From NCBI GenBank assembly GCA_000697665.1, contig KL197713.1:677605-741604 (forward strand): a stretch of DNA of 64,000 bases, read 5' to 3'. Shown piece after piece: positions 10,652 to 23,117 of this stretch. The DNA comes from Jaapia argillacea MUCL 33604. Its lineage: Eukaryota; Basidiomycota; Agaricomycetes; Jaapiales; Jaapiaceae. How positions within the stretch are numbered: position 1 is the stretch's first letter; the number at the start of each line of letters is the position of its first letter. Made by a program: the position numbers and the translations under genes. The notes beneath the pieces are model-generated. The model was not told where the DNA came from. It did no database searches and worked only from the letters and a program-made list of their open reading frames with translations.

Positions 10652-13600
10652 ATGGACAATCCGGTTCAACCACATCCGCCCTCAGACACACCCGCAGAAC
10701 CAGCATACTCTGACTCCGAAAGCGATGAGGCCTCTGCCAGAGTATGGTTCGGTCCTATCCAATCCCCGGAAAAGAAATTCACAGCAAACATCCCAAACCA
10801 TCGAACACCTATGAAGACTCCCATTCGGAGGTCCTCAAGGAGAGCCTCTACCAAACCACGCCGGAATGCTGGACCATTCGGGACGGGGGCAGAGGACAGG
10901 CTGCGTTCTAGCGCTGACAATGAAATGGAATCTGAGGATGATCCCACGGAAGAAGGCAGTTCGCGTGATCAGAGGGCAGGCACTCCAGACGGAGTGTTCT
11001 TCCCACCGGATGGTAAGTTACCACTCTACCTACTACACTCAACACCATATACACCTGACGGTATCCAGAACCGCCATCCGTGCTCGCCGGTAAGATCATG
11101 CGAGCTTCCAGTAACCCTTCACCACCACCCATATCTCGAGCTGGTTTGGAAGACCCGGGTCCTTCTCACCGACAACACGCACTCCTAGTCGACATTTCTG
11201 GCCCTCTCGATTTCGACGCCAACGCTCTCCCTATAGATGCCACCGCACCTGCACTCAACAACTTGGCCCACATGCCGTCTGCCTTCCCGTTAAACACGGA
11301 ATTCGTGTTAGAAGGTACAAGAATAGAAGGGATACCGCCTCCCTTTGGAGGTTCTACTGAGGACCTCATTTCCTTCGACTCATTTGATAACACTGCCAAT
11401 CCTCCACTCCCAGAACCCGGCCTGCCACAGTTGAGTACTCCCCACCCTCCTCCCAGCCAACCCACGATCGACGAACTTCTTTCCCACTCACCAATACCCC
11501 CGCTTCCCATCTCGATTGATACGACTGCAGGACCTTCTGCGCAGGCAGTTTCACCTTCACCCCCGGCGCAGAGCGTTGACTCGGAGATAATGGTCGAGTC
11601 TTCTTTACGAGTTGACTCGGTTGAACAAGCTCCTGCTGTTCAAATTGAATCTAGCACCACCGACGAGGCCGGAGGACAGACCGTCACATTTTCTGAAGTT
11701 ATTGTGGAAGTACCTCCACCTCTGGAGGTTTCAGGGGCAGAACCATTACCTGAACCGACCAATATACAGGCAGACCATGTAAATATCCAGGAGACCACTC
11801 CCCAATCCGCCCCCTTGTCAATTCCTGCGGACACCACACCAGAACCTACGACCACCTCCACAGAACTCCCACCTGTCGCCATGGCCCATACCCCAGCCTT
11901 ACCCCCCACTGTATCTCAAAACCCTGCCACTCCGCCACCAATTCCTACGATAACGGCGACGCCTGTCAGACGTTCGGCTCGTCTTAGCGCCTCGCCCAAC
12001 AAACTTCTTCCTAAATCCAATGCGAACCCTTCGCCTTCGAGGCAATCTAGGCGTAAGCTCAATACAGGGGAAGAGCAGGGGAAGAAGCGCGAGGAAGCTC
12101 GGATGGGTGTTGTGATTGAAATGGGCAAGGGCAAGGAGAAGGAAGTGGAGATAGGGGTGGAAATTGGGGAAGGAGACATGATTGTGGAGCTGACGGAGGA
12201 GATGAAGGCTGCTGAGAAGGAGCGAAGACGAGTTGCGAAGGAGAAGAGGAGAGCTGAGCGTGAGAAGGGGAAGGAAAGGCTTGAGAAAGAGCAGGATCAA
12301 GTCGCTAAAGATAAGGAGTCCGAGTCTAAGGGGAAAGAGAAGGGGAAGACTAGGAGGAGACATATGAGGGAGTTGGGATCTCTTTCTCCTACCTCGGCAG
12401 ACGTGTTGACCAAGTTGATCGGTGGGAACGACGGGCCCAGCTCAAGTACCCTCCCTCTACCCTCGTTGACAGACTTGCTAGGCAAGGGAAAGGGTAAAGA
12501 ACGCGCTTCAAGCGAGTTGACTCCAAACTCGGATTCCTTATCCTCGCCCCCTCAATTGGAACCTGAACCCCAAGTTTCCCCTCAACCAGTCCCAATCAAA
12601 TTCACAGTTCAACGTCCCACCATCTCTCAAGTCTTCGCTTCCACCACAGCAGGCCCCTCCTCCCCGATCAAATTCGGTAGCTCGTTAGAAGACCCTTCAC
12701 GTACACCTGCTCGCCGGATCCCAATCTCTCAAGCTATAGCTCAAGGGAATGTTTCGCCTGAACGCGCTGCAGCTGCTTTGAATCAGAATCCACAATCGAG
12801 ACAGGGAGGTGCAGGGTTGGGAGGAGTGGGGATGGGATTATTGGGCTCGCCGGTATTTAAAAAGGTGGCACTTGATGATCCGAATAGGAGTCCAGCGAGG
12901 AGGGTTCCTATTGATGAAGCAAAGTTGGGTGGTATGAAGGTGGTCGGGTCGCCGGCGAAGAGCGTGCCCATCCGAGGAGGTTCGAGTTCGAGGAAGGTCA
13001 AAGGTTTGAACTTGCCTTCGACGAACTCGAAACATTCCACTGCTTCTACTATTTGGAAGCCTCCTCCTGAAGCCATGCCATTCCTCCCCGGTACCAAGCC
13101 TTCCGCTCGCTCTACACAAAAGTCAACGTTACCGTTTCCGATTACGCCTGTCGCGCCAGAATCTCCTGCAGAGTCGAGAGTGTTGCCGAGCGTACCAAGT
13201 AATAGTCCTGGGAAATCGAGTTTGAGGCAGCCTTCGGCTGGTGCTGGGAGTAGGATACCTAGGATTGGGAGTAAACCGTATGCAAGACCTGGTGGTGGAA
13301 AGGTTGGAGGGGATTTGGGGACTCCTGCTGCTGGGCCCTCCAAGACTGCAAAGGCGGAACCCGCATCGAGTGCAGTGAGTGGTTCCCGTTTTGTTTGAAC
13401 TGAGGTATTTGGATGTTCATCGTTTCGTAGGCTCGACCGGCCAGAGTGGCAAGGACGGCTGGTGGAGGGTCGATAGACTCGCTTGTTTCCTCGTCATCCA
13501 CGGACAGCGTTTCCAAACCCGTGCCATCCTCGTCGACTTCTTCGTCACTAAAGAGAAAACGAGAAGCAAATCAGATTTCCGTTCCCACAAGTCCGGCCGC

Positions 13601-14912
13601 TCCCAGAAGAGTCGCATTTGGTGGTTCGGTTCCCAAAGCCAGTTCTATCCCTACTCCGACGAAGAGATCGGCACAGTTACCAAATACGATCCCTGTGCGA
13701 AAGGTGGCTGATGGACCTTTGCATAGGCGCACGCCTGAAATTGCTCAAGAGAGTGTTGGGAAAGGAAAGGAACCGGAGCGGCTGGAAGCTGTTGTTATTG
13801 AGCTCGAGGACGACCAAATCTTATCTCCAGTATCTCCCCAGGCCACTCAACCACCCACAGTTTCAGAGGTGGTAGAGCAGCCAAAATCACCTTCTCCAGT
13901 TGGTGCCTCTGCCGCTGCTCGTGGCGTACCTCACAAATCACCCGACGAGGAAAATAACGATCCTGTGGCAGACTCTGACGACACTACCGGAAAGGTCAGA
14001 CGAACGAGTCGCCAACGCAAACCAACGTCATATGCAGAGGACGTCTTCGGGACGGTTGTGACGACTGTCCGACCTTTACAGCCTCGACGAAGACAGCCGG
14101 TCTCGCGTTCCGAAGAGAAGGGCTTTACTGGTTTGAGCGCAGTGGCTTTGCGAGCGTTGACTTCGACCAATACCACAAAGAACCAACATTGTCACGTCAA
14201 GCTGGAGACAGAGGTGATACGGAAACCTGGTCCTAGACCGGATAGTCCGACGACAAAGGTCCGAACGATATTGCAGAAGCAACAAGATGAGAAGGGCAAA
14301 GATCGAGAGGCGAGGGCACAGAGACGAGCGCGAAGGTCCGAGGGGAGCGTTGGTGATACCGATGGTTACAGTGAGGTTGACGATTTGAGCATGATGGACG
14401 AGGGCTCCAGCGAGCTCGAGTCTCTTGCGCTGCCGGGTAGGCATCTGAAAGGACCTGGCGATGAAGAAGAGTATGAAACTCCGGAGAGACCTGATCGACC
14501 ATCAAAGAGGGGTAGGTTTGATGAAGCGGAGGAAAGCAGAGGGGAAAAGAGTGTGAAGTGGGACCGTGCTCTGCAAAAGACCGTTTATCTGGACGATCCG
14601 CCGCCTGAACCCAAGGATTGCTCCTCAGTCGTGATACCGAAGCCCTGTCTGGCGCCGTCGGCCAAGGTAGTCTCTTCTTTTCTCATGCCGTGTGCATCGC
14701 TGATCTTGAGATCGCTCGTTACTCGACAGACCTTACGACTTGATCATTTGGGCAACGTCCTCAACGCTGACTCGCCGCTGGTAGAATTGATCCCGGAGTG
14801 CGTCGTCGTTCAAAAGTTTGTTTATGAAGATGATCCCGCACCCGAGGAGGAAGTCGCGGAGGAGGAGGAGTACAGACCGCTGAAGTCTCGGAGGCTGAGG
14901 TCGAAGACGTAA
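10652..14912 (+). CDS. Large low-complexity orphan, probably nuclear
   Basis: Four exons (10652-11012, 11069-13374, 13431-14666, 14730-14912) give 4,086 nt and 1,361 residues. The exon lengths sum to whole codons. I chose the ATG at 10652 (MDNPVQPHPP); an in-frame ATG at 10538 would add 38 unremarkable residues. There is no known domain. The sequence is rich in Pro, Ser, Lys and Glu. A charged Lys/Glu block that may form a helix lies at 12090-12360. A motif occurs twice: EDPSRTPARRIPI (near 12690) and DDPNRSPARRVPI (near 12870). Basic patches such as RRTSRQRKPTSY (14000) and RPLKSRRLRSK (C-terminus) suggest nuclear location and possible DNA or chromatin binding. The last block, KTLRLDHLGNVLN, is the most conserved-looking. 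Intron 3 is 63 nt, in frame and free of stops, so it could be retained. Function unknown. Confidence 0.72.
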
Positions 14913-15158
14913 ATTGAGATCCATATCCATCCGCTTTCTTATCTAAATATCCCCTCGCTCTATCTTCTAAGAGGAATGTATGGTGCAGGGAATGTCTTAT
15001 AGGTGTTATCTATGTCTCAATTCGCTGAGCGACTTTCTTGACACTATTTTGAGCAGTATACCCTCTTGGCATATCTCGCTACATACCGTTACAATCTACA
15101 AATACATTCAGGATTGTCAGAGTGGGGTACTAAGGCTAACGTTTTCCCAATCTCTTCC

Positions 15159-16321
15159 TTACTTCGCATTGACTTTGCCACCACGGTGGGCTAATGTTGG
15201 GCTTGCTTGGTTTGTTGGAAGAACGAAGACCTCGGCAAGGTTGACATGAGGAGGTCGAGAGGCTACCCAGACGATCTCTTCTGCGATATCTTCGCCGGTC
15301 ACTTGATGGGGGTCATAAGGACATAGTAGCGACTTCGACACTCGGAGATGACTTACGAGGGGTGATGCCTTCGTACACCTTGTCTGCTGCAGATTTGTCA
15401 CCGCGGAAACGAACAACAGAGAACTCAGTCTCGACCATTCCTGTGCGTTGGCATGAGCTCTGAATCGAAAAATATCCTTAGTGCGTACCTGGTTGAATTT
15501 CAGACACCCGGATCTGGGTGTCCACCAATTCTCGCATCAAGGATCCTGTGAAAGCACGGACCGCATGCTTCGTCGCGCAATAGATACTGCCGCCAACGTA
15601 GGGCTCCCGACCAGCCACCGAGCCGATATTGATGATGTGTCCCGTATTCCTGGCTTTCATGTCTGATGCACGAATCAGCGATGATTAGTGTGAATTGGGT
15701 ACACAAGTATGTAATTCAACAGACCTTTGACGATAAGTTGTGTCATGGCAATCAGACCAAAGACATTGGTGGCAAACATGCTTTCAATGTCGGACGCGTT
15801 GATTTCTCCCACCCGTTCAACTCCATGGACGAACCCAGCGTTGTTCACTGAGATGTATTCAGTCTGGCGGGTAAGTCGCCAATGAATGTGAGAGGTCGCA
15901 ACTTACCCAAGACGTCCACATCACGAAGGTCCTTAGGGACCTTCTCCCAAAGACCCGCAACCTGCGCCCTGTCCGAGACATCTAGTTGTACGGTCGCAAT
16001 CTTACCTCCTCCCTGTACTCCTGATGCTTTGTGCGCTTCAGTTGCCGCATCGGCGACAGCTTTTAGGGCATCTGCACGACGAGCAAGGAGGATCAAATTC
16101 GAACCACCCTGTATCGATTGAACAGTCAGTCACAGTCGAAGAATCGAACTAAGATGGCATGCCTTTGCAAAGAGGATGGCTGTAGCCTATCAAATGTGTC
16201 CAATGATCTTATCAGGAAGTTCTGACCAACGCAATGAACTGGACCCTACCGCTCCTATACCAGAACTAGCGCCAGTGATGAGAACAGTCTTTCCAACGAG
16301 ACGGGAAGTGTTGAAAACCAT
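15159..16321 (-). CDS. NADP-dependent short-chain dehydrogenase (SDR)
   Basis: Classical SDR oxidoreductase. The start [21 protein letters not shown] includes the Rossmann motif T-G-A-S-S-G-I-G. It is followed by [12 protein letters not shown], where the Arg after the second strand favours NADP. VQLDVSD, the N-N-A-G motif near 15840, and the catalytic Ser ([11 protein letters not shown]) with Tyr and Lys ([10 protein letters not shown]) are all present. The end is [20 protein letters not shown], typical of the YMR226C/YdfG group of serine/3-hydroxy-acid dehydrogenases; the exact substrate is not readable. There are five or six short introns, the first inside the glycine-rich motif region. The stop is at 15159. 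It is convergent with the orphan gene to its left and divergent from the SET gene to its right. Confidence 0.88.
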
Positions 16322-16391
16322 ATTGCGAGTCAAGGGAGGTGCGGTCGGAATCCTGGAACGATGGTACGCCTGGGTGAATAACAAACGATGG

Positions 16392-16399
16392 CTTATATA
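16392..16399 (-). promoter_or_regulatory. TATA box of the SDR gene
   Basis: TATATAAG on the minus strand, about 75 bp upstream of the SDR ATG at 16321. It lies inside the 262-bp gap shared with the divergent SET gene. Confidence 0.5.
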
Positions 16400-16583
16400 G
16401 CTATCTGATCTTCGTGCCGGGAGCCCGCTCCAAACTCCTTGAGAGTTATCTTCCCCCCTCCGCTTCCCTGTTTTTAGCTGCTGGGTGTGTTCTCTCCCGT
16501 AACGGGACCGTCCCGTGATACTTGAGGTTCCGGCATTTGCTGGTTTCAGCTTTCCGCTGGCATACCGCAGACTGGATTTCATC

Positions 16584-18278
16584 ATGTCGGCTAGCAAGGA
16601 ACGCTGGGAAAACCTTCTCGAATGGCTCGAAGATCATGGAATGAAAAGGGAGGAGGTGTTGGTGGACTGCAGAAGCAGACCAGGTGAGAGGTGGTGATAG
16701 GGAAAAAGAAGAATTCACTTACTGAAAACGTTTGTCAAGGTGCTGGGAACGGATTATTCGCAGCGAGGCCATGTCCGGTAAGCGTTGAGACCTCCCCCCC
16801 TGAAGATTAGACTATAAAACGCACTCGAAACGAAGCCATCGACAGTGTTGTTCACGATTCCGGCCAGTGCACTTGCCAATATCAGAACGCTATCTCCCCA
16901 CTACCCTTGCTGGAAAGCCAAACCACTCAATGCCACCCAACTCATCTCTTTGCATCTCTTCCTTCATCGCCCCACCACAGAAGGTGTCTGCTCAGACCCT
17001 CTTTTCGGACCATACATATCCGTCCTCCCAACAGATTTTCCAGGGCACCCTTTGACATGGCTTATCCTTGGAATGGGTCCCGTCCAACAGCAATTTCTTC
17101 GATTTCTTCCTCCTGGTGCGCGGGCCGCTTTGGATAAGGTATCGAACAGGTTCAAAGAAGATTGGAGGATTGTCCAGGAATACTTGGTTTGGTCTTTTCA
17201 CTCTCCGGGGATCATTTCAAACCTGACAACTTCTCAGCGAGAGTACCCCGACGTTCTTATAAATTGTGGAAAAGGTAGTCTTGTCGATATTCTCCCTTCG
17301 GATCCTCGAGTGGCCACTGAGGATTTTCTCTGGGCTTGGCTGAATGGTGGGAGAAATTGAATGCCTTGTCGCCTTTTTGCTTACGGGCCGATATTTCTAG
17401 TCAACACTCGTTGCGTCTACCACCGTTTGAAACGGACTCGCTCTGACCCCGACAATTTGACAATGTGCCCCATTCTTGACTTTGCGAATCATCGACCTTT
17501 CGCTCCACTGATGATGCCAACTCCCTCGGATGCGGAGATCTGGAATTCGAGTCCTACTGCAAAGGTCGGAGATGCTTTAGGTCTTGTTTCTCCTCATACC
17601 TGTGCTGTAGAGCCCAACGAAGAGCTCTATCTACGATATGGCGCTCATTCTAACCAGACCTTATTCGTGGAGTATTCGTTCGTCAACGAGATGCTCAAGA
17701 ATGCAGCTTTTGGTGGAAGATATGACGGCGAAGTTGATGTTCAGGACGTCATGGAGGAACTGTTCAAGGAGAGAGGACTAGTTGGGGGGTGGATGAAGAA
17801 TATCTTGACAGAGGAAGGTTACTGGGGGTATATACATTCGAATATGTGTAATCATGACTTGCTAATGGTATGTTTTGATAGAGAGTGGACGCTGCACTCA
17901 TCACCTCAACCCGCTCACCCATCGTTCCGATTGATCACAGCTTTGCGACTCTATCATGTCATTCCTTCGCTATACACGGGAGTTCCTTCCGAACCAGCCA
18001 CCTATGTGGATCCGTGGAGAGAAACGATCCTGGGGTACAGTGAGGTGGTTTCACAAGAGAACGAGAAACAGTGGAGGGACACCCTCCGCCAGATCTGCAA
18101 CACAGTATCGGAGAGGGCCACGAGGTCACTCGTGGGCTTCACTCACCAGCAGAACACGGAAGTCGACGACCTTGGATGGGTTCAGTACGCTGCCGATTGC
18201 ATCACGACCCTGTGGAGAGAAGAGCTGGAGGTCTCGGGCGCCGTGTTGCAGAGTCTTGATGGGGAGGTCGAATTTTGA
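16584..18278 (+). CDS. SET-domain protein lysine methyltransferase (SETD3/Rubisco-LSMT type)
   Basis: Five exons (16584-16683, 16740-16777, 16836-17346, 17401-17827, 17882-18278) give 490 residues. The N-terminal G-A-G-N-G-L-F-A (exons 1-2) is the SAM-binding start of a split SET domain. VLFTIPASAL, the helical insert, NTRCVYHRL, ILDFANHRP (the N-H motif) and ELYLRYGAHSN complete it. The C-terminal part (YWGEWTLH, PAHPSFRL) fits the Rubisco-LSMT substrate-binding domain. Known members methylate ribosomal proteins, elongation factors or actin; the substrate here is unknown. Exon 2 has only 38 nt. Intron 4 (17828-17881) is 54 nt, in frame and stop-free, but removing it restores the family sequence. 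The gene starts 262 bp from the divergent SDR gene. Confidence 0.85.
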
Positions 18279-19628
18279 TGAAATTTGCGGTTTGGTAGTG
18301 GATATTCCATCGCCACGACCATTAGATAGACGAGTCCACCTGTTTTGATCAACTTCATTTCCCCAGGGGTACACATCTATAATACAATCCAAAATGATGA
18401 CTAATAAAGTCACGTCACAAACGTATCACAGACAAACTACTTGCCTCCTGGGGCCTCCCTCAGACCTCCGTTCAGCCACGTCTCGATCACAGATGTCTCA
18501 GGAGATCAACGTCTATCCCTCTGAGCAACTCCCGCGATCGGGAGTGGACGTAGGTAGTTGCAAGTCGCGGAACAAGGACAAAAAGACAGACCACGTGGCT
18601 GATGTGGCGCGTAACTCTTCCGCGCGACTTGCCTGTGGCTCAACGACCCACAGTTTGTCACACAACTTGGACTCGAATTTCTGCCTCGGACACCCATTCT
18701 TTTTCTCCTTACCTTCAGTTGCCATTTTGCCATTAACAAGCATCTTGCGTCCTGTATCCTCCGTTGGAGGTCTTTAGTGACTTTCCGGTCTTGAAATATG
18801 ACACACATGCTGTTACCCAGCCTTTTTACCTTCAAGTCCTCATGCATAAGTGCCAAAAATTGGGCCACCCATACAGCGGTGTGTGAGTTGTCAACACAAG
18901 AAACGGACAACAACTTGAAGACAATCCATGGATCACTGGCACTCGGAGGCAGCGGGTGTAGGTGTGCCCCCTGGGTCTTTCAAACTTCTAACTCAGCCCC
19001 GAAAATCAGGCGACTATCTGCGGTAACACATGCATATGGGTGGCTGATTGGCTGGAGACGACTCATGAGTCGCAGTAAAGTGCACGGAGATATGTATCAT
19101 GGAACTCATTGGATAACTGCCAGTCGGAGGGGTCGGCGGCGCTGCAGGTGCCGCCGTGGAGTCTCCATCTTTTCCTCAACTCAGACTTCAAGCTTCAAAC
19201 TCTTCGCGTTAGCTGTTGTCTTCAAGCTGGCCTCCGGGACGGAGTCACGGGTAGCGGCTAGTTACTATATATGCCTCATCGACTTTATGCAAGGTGACGG
19301 CATGGGTGGTATCGGGCATGATCGAGGAAGAGTCAGATTGGCTTTCCTGAGTTACAACCGAGACCGGGAATCACATACATTATGGAGGGCTGTACAAGAT
19401 GTCGAGGAAGAGGGGCTGGTGGGTATCGTGGGCACGTTGAGGCGCAAAAGCGGTGGAAAGGATGTGATGGGCTGTGACGGGTGACCGGGGCTGTGTATCA
19501 GCCGTTGCAGCCGTGTTGCACGGGTCTCGGAGATCCAACATCTGCGCTAGTTCAAAGCTCCAGTTGCTGTTCCTCTGTCTGCTTTTCCTTCACTCTCCCC
19601 ACCACCCAACAGGCAAGAGTGCAGCAAA
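18279..19628. other. 1.35-kb gene-free region
   Basis: This lies between the SET gene and the Golgi membrane protein gene, both on the plus strand. A 228-codon open frame (18798-19484, +) has random composition and no recognisable domain, so I do not call it. CACGTG occurs at 18592-18597. The last 80 nt before 19629 are pyrimidine-rich, as in many fungal promoters and leaders. I see no other feature. Confidence 0.45.
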
Positions 19629-21524
19629 ATGGTAGCAAAATCGTTTATGGGCACTCGCGCCCAGAAGATTTTCATTGGGACCAGTGAGCTGTCTCTTCAC
19701 CCCCCAACGACCCTAAGCTGATGTCTTCCTGTTTCCAGTTCTTATCCGTCAGTCTACTACCACTCAGACAAGTCATGTCTCTCCTTAATATCTGTTTCCC
19801 GCACAGAAACCGTCATTGTCCTTGCGATGGTCGCAATCTCCTACAGATTTGTGAGCGCCCTGAGCGTCTACCTTGACAAACGTCCTCATGTAACGATTAG
19901 GTGCAAGAAAACGTCAACGTTTCCATTCCGCGATACAAGGTACCGTGCTAACGATGAAAACAAATGAAGATGGCTTTCTGAAGAGCTTCCACAGACCATT
20001 CCCTGTTATCTGGCGCTATTTGCGCTCGCAGAGTGGGTGGTGTTTGTTTTGTCTCCTCGCTTGGTCTAATTACCTCGGCTCTTGTTTGTGTGCAGGGTGT
20101 TCGAGATTTTGATGGCCTTTGACGCATTGCGGTTGCGGAATGTCATTCAGTTATTTGGAATTCTTGGTACGTCTGATATATATTTCGTCTACGCTCATGA
20201 TGCCAATGCTTCTTCAGGTTTCCACTCCGCTTTGATCATTTTTGCTGCCCTTCAAATACACGAGACCCGGTCTGCTTTGCTCCAGCCAGATCTTTGCGGC
20301 CAGAATAACAACACTTACGTTGTAAGCCCAGCCACGAATTCCGGCGAGGTTTTAGTTTCTGAAATGTGTTCCCCTAGACCTGTGATGGCTCTGGTACGCT
20401 TCTTGCAAAAGTTCAACCATTCTTGATCATCGCCCCATGTGTCATCGCGTTTGCTTGGATATGCCTATTTTTCGTCATCAAGAAGCTTTACGAAGAATTT
20501 GGGTGAGTCATGCTGAAGTTTGGGCGCTTATCTCGTCGTTGAGTGAGCATTTTAGTTGGGATATTTTCCACGTCGTCGGCGCCGATACCAAAACGAAGGG
20601 TGAGTCTGAGATCTTGATTCAACTTGACCGACATTTACAGTACTTGCAGCCATGTATCAGTACTATCAAGTAATAGTTTGCCTGCTCAAATTCGACTTTT
20701 TCGTATTCGCTGGAGTGACCATGCAGGTGTGCCATGTCAACTTTAGTGTGACTCCCACCAGTTTCTTACGCCATCACAGATGATCATCCTGGTTCTCCAA
20801 AAAGACACAGTCGAGTTTGGCTTAACAATAGCTGCTGTTCCGATTGTCTTGTTCCTCCTCATTGCTGCCATCATTGCGGTGCAGAGAGAGATCAAATGGT
20901 ATTCCCAAACCCCTCCTGGGCTGTCACTGCTGTCTGACTGAGGTTCCCATCCAGGCTCATGGGGGTTTCGCTTGTTCTCATGTTGGCAGCACAAGCATAC
21001 TGTAAGCCCACCTTCCTTGTACTGTCTGAATGATCTAACATACCTCGTATTTTAGGCAGTAAGTTGTTCGTGAAGTGCCGTGGCTCCTTCCTGCTCACGT
21101 AGGACCTCCATAGTTTATAAACTCGTCCGCTTCTACGAGCCCGACTCAAGTTACCTCTACTTATCGACACGAGCTACCCTCACCTTCTTCAGTCAGTTAC
21201 TCCCTTCGCCATTCGTGGTCTTCCCCTGATGTGTCGGGCCTGCAGCTGTTATGACCTTCCTCCTCTTGTTTGCTACTTTCGCTATCGGTCTCCGTTGCCT
21301 TGCCGATTTCGATAAAGGCCTACTTGAATCCAAACTTCACCGTCATGGTCAGTCACTCTACGCACCTGTCAATACAACATTAAAGATGGACAAAATTGGT
21401 GATTAATCATTTCCCCGATTTAGAGACTAAAAAGTCGAGATACTCATCACAGCCTCAAACGCCAGGGGATATGAACGAACGTCAATCTTCCTATTTGGCC
21501 GGGCCTCGAATGTCTATCGAGTGA
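19629..21524 (+). CDS. UPF0658-type Golgi membrane protein
   Basis: Multi-pass membrane protein of the fungal UPF0658 family (S. pombe C23H3.04 type), probably in the Golgi; its molecular role is unknown. The start is MVAKSFMGTRAQKIFIGT. About eight hydrophobic segments follow, for example VIVLAMVAISYRFV, CYLALFALAEVFEILMAF, HSALIIFAALQIHE, FLIIAPCVIAFAWICLFFV, LTIAAVPIVLFLLIAAII and LTFFTVMTFLLLFATFAIGL. The family-typical CLADFDKGL and a short polar tail (SSYLAGPRMSIE) end it. A dozen or so tiny exons are separated by introns of 50-70 nt, so no long open frame shows, and some boundaries are uncertain. The stop is at 21522-21524. Confidence 0.75.
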
Positions 21525-21816
21525 AGTGGATGGGTAATTCTTTATGTGATTTGGGGTGGCTCAGTTGGGGTTATCGTTGTTGACTTGATGATTTTTGGTG
21601 ATTTGTTTTCCTATGTTGTCGGACCTTTCGAGGAACAGGATGTTGTGTTGCATATCTTGAATCTTTGCATGCCTAATTTACGATCTTTTTTGTATACCAA
21701 CCTCCTGCAACGATCCGGGACTTTTCTTTGGTTGTTGTGTGATGTGACGGTTTGATCACGCGATACTGTTATGTGTGTGACGACGCGCCTTGTTTACCAA
21801 CCTCCATCTGCCACAC

Positions 21817-22950
21817 ATGGACCGTGAAGACCCAGTCACCCAATTCTTTCCCGGACAGGAATCTGTTGATTTATATGCTGTTCTTGACCTCAAGGAGGAC
21901 GCCACGACCGATGATATCAAGAAGGCCTATCGTCGCCTTGCTCTAAGACATCATCCAGATAAACATGCAACCTCTGACGAGGCAGCAAAAGTATGTGCAT
22001 CCTTGAAATTTCAGCAAATTGGCTTTGCATACGCCGTCCTGAGCGACGAGAAGCGGAGACAACGATATGACAAGACTGGTAGAACCGATGAGGCATTGGA
22101 GTTGGGTGCAGGAGAGGATGGCTGGGATACATACTTCGAAGAGCTCTTCGACCGAGTAACGAAGGGTAAACTTGACGAGATGAAGCGAGAATATCAAGGT
22201 ATGTAAGGACAAGTCTAAGAGGGTGCTCATCTCTGAATATTGTCGTTAGGTTCCTCGGAGGAGATAGATGATATCAAGTCTACATACATGGAAACCAATG
22301 GGTCGATCGCCGAGATCATGACCTACATCCCACACTCCACCAACGATGACGAGCCTCGCTTTATCGTCCTCATTACCGAGCTCATCGCAAAGGGTGACTT
22401 GCCTTCCCTACCCTCTTGGCAAGAGAGTATCCACGACGAGAAAGCCAGACTTGTTCGAAGTAAACAGGCGGCGAAGGAAGCCACTGAGGCCGAAGAACTT
22501 GCGAAGGAACTGGGGGTCTGGGACGAGTTTTACGGCAGTGGCAAAGCGGGATCCAGAAAGGGCAAGGGGAAAGCGAAAGCGCAAGGAAAGGGGAAAGCGA
22601 AGGAGGAGGAACAGGAGGCAGAGGACGCCGAGGACTATTCCGCCCTGCAGGCGCTCATCCTCAAGAAGGGCAAGAAGATGGACACCTTCTTCGACAGCCT
22701 TGCTGCCAAATATGCAGAACCTGAGGTGAAATCCAAAGGGAAGGGGAAGAAACGAGCCAAACCGGCAGAGGATGTTGGGGATGCACCGGCTAAGAAGAAA
22801 TCTAAGACAGGACCTGAGGCTCCGCCTGACATTGACGATGAAGAGTTCGAGAAGCTGCAGCAGAAACTATTTGGCCAACCAGCAGCGCCCCTTGATGATG
22901 CCAAAGGGCACAGACGGAAGAAGGCAGCCGGTAGTCGGAAGCCAAGATGA
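21817..22950 (+). CDS. DNAJC9-like J-domain protein
   Basis: Two exons (21817-22198, 22250-22950) give 360 residues. The J domain is at about residues 25-90 (VDLYAVLDLKEDATTDDIKK, then the essential HPD in RHHPDKH, and FAYAVLSDEKRRQRYD). The segment after it (DGWDTYFEELFDRVTKGKLD) and the IDDIKSTYMETNG block match DNAJC9, a J protein that couples Hsp70 to histone H3-H4 supply in animals. The C-terminal half is Lys/Glu/Ala-rich with several basic stretches (KGKGKAKAQGKGKAK) that would serve as nuclear localisation signals. The fungal role is inferred from the family. It is convergent with FHIP, 167 bp away. Confidence 0.85.
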
Positions 22951-23117
22951 GTACTTGCTGTTGATTGCCCGATGTACATTATATCTGTTGAGAATGAGAC
23001 TAGAGGGTTGTTGCTGACCGAGTAATGAGGGGATCCAATAATGATAAGTTACGACAAGGTATGAGTAAAGTGCGACAACGGAGGATTGTGCTTTCATTCG
23101 ACGGCTAGGCTTTATGA

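Noticed and set aside
11166-13343. Long antisense frames under the large orphan (for example 12783-13343)
   Set aside because: They mirror the codon pattern of the Pro/Ser-rich plus-strand exon and show no signal of their own.
18798-19484. 228-codon open frame (+)
   Set aside because: Random-looking composition with many Arg/Cys/Trp, no domain, no splice partners. An open frame of this length is possible by chance in a window this size.
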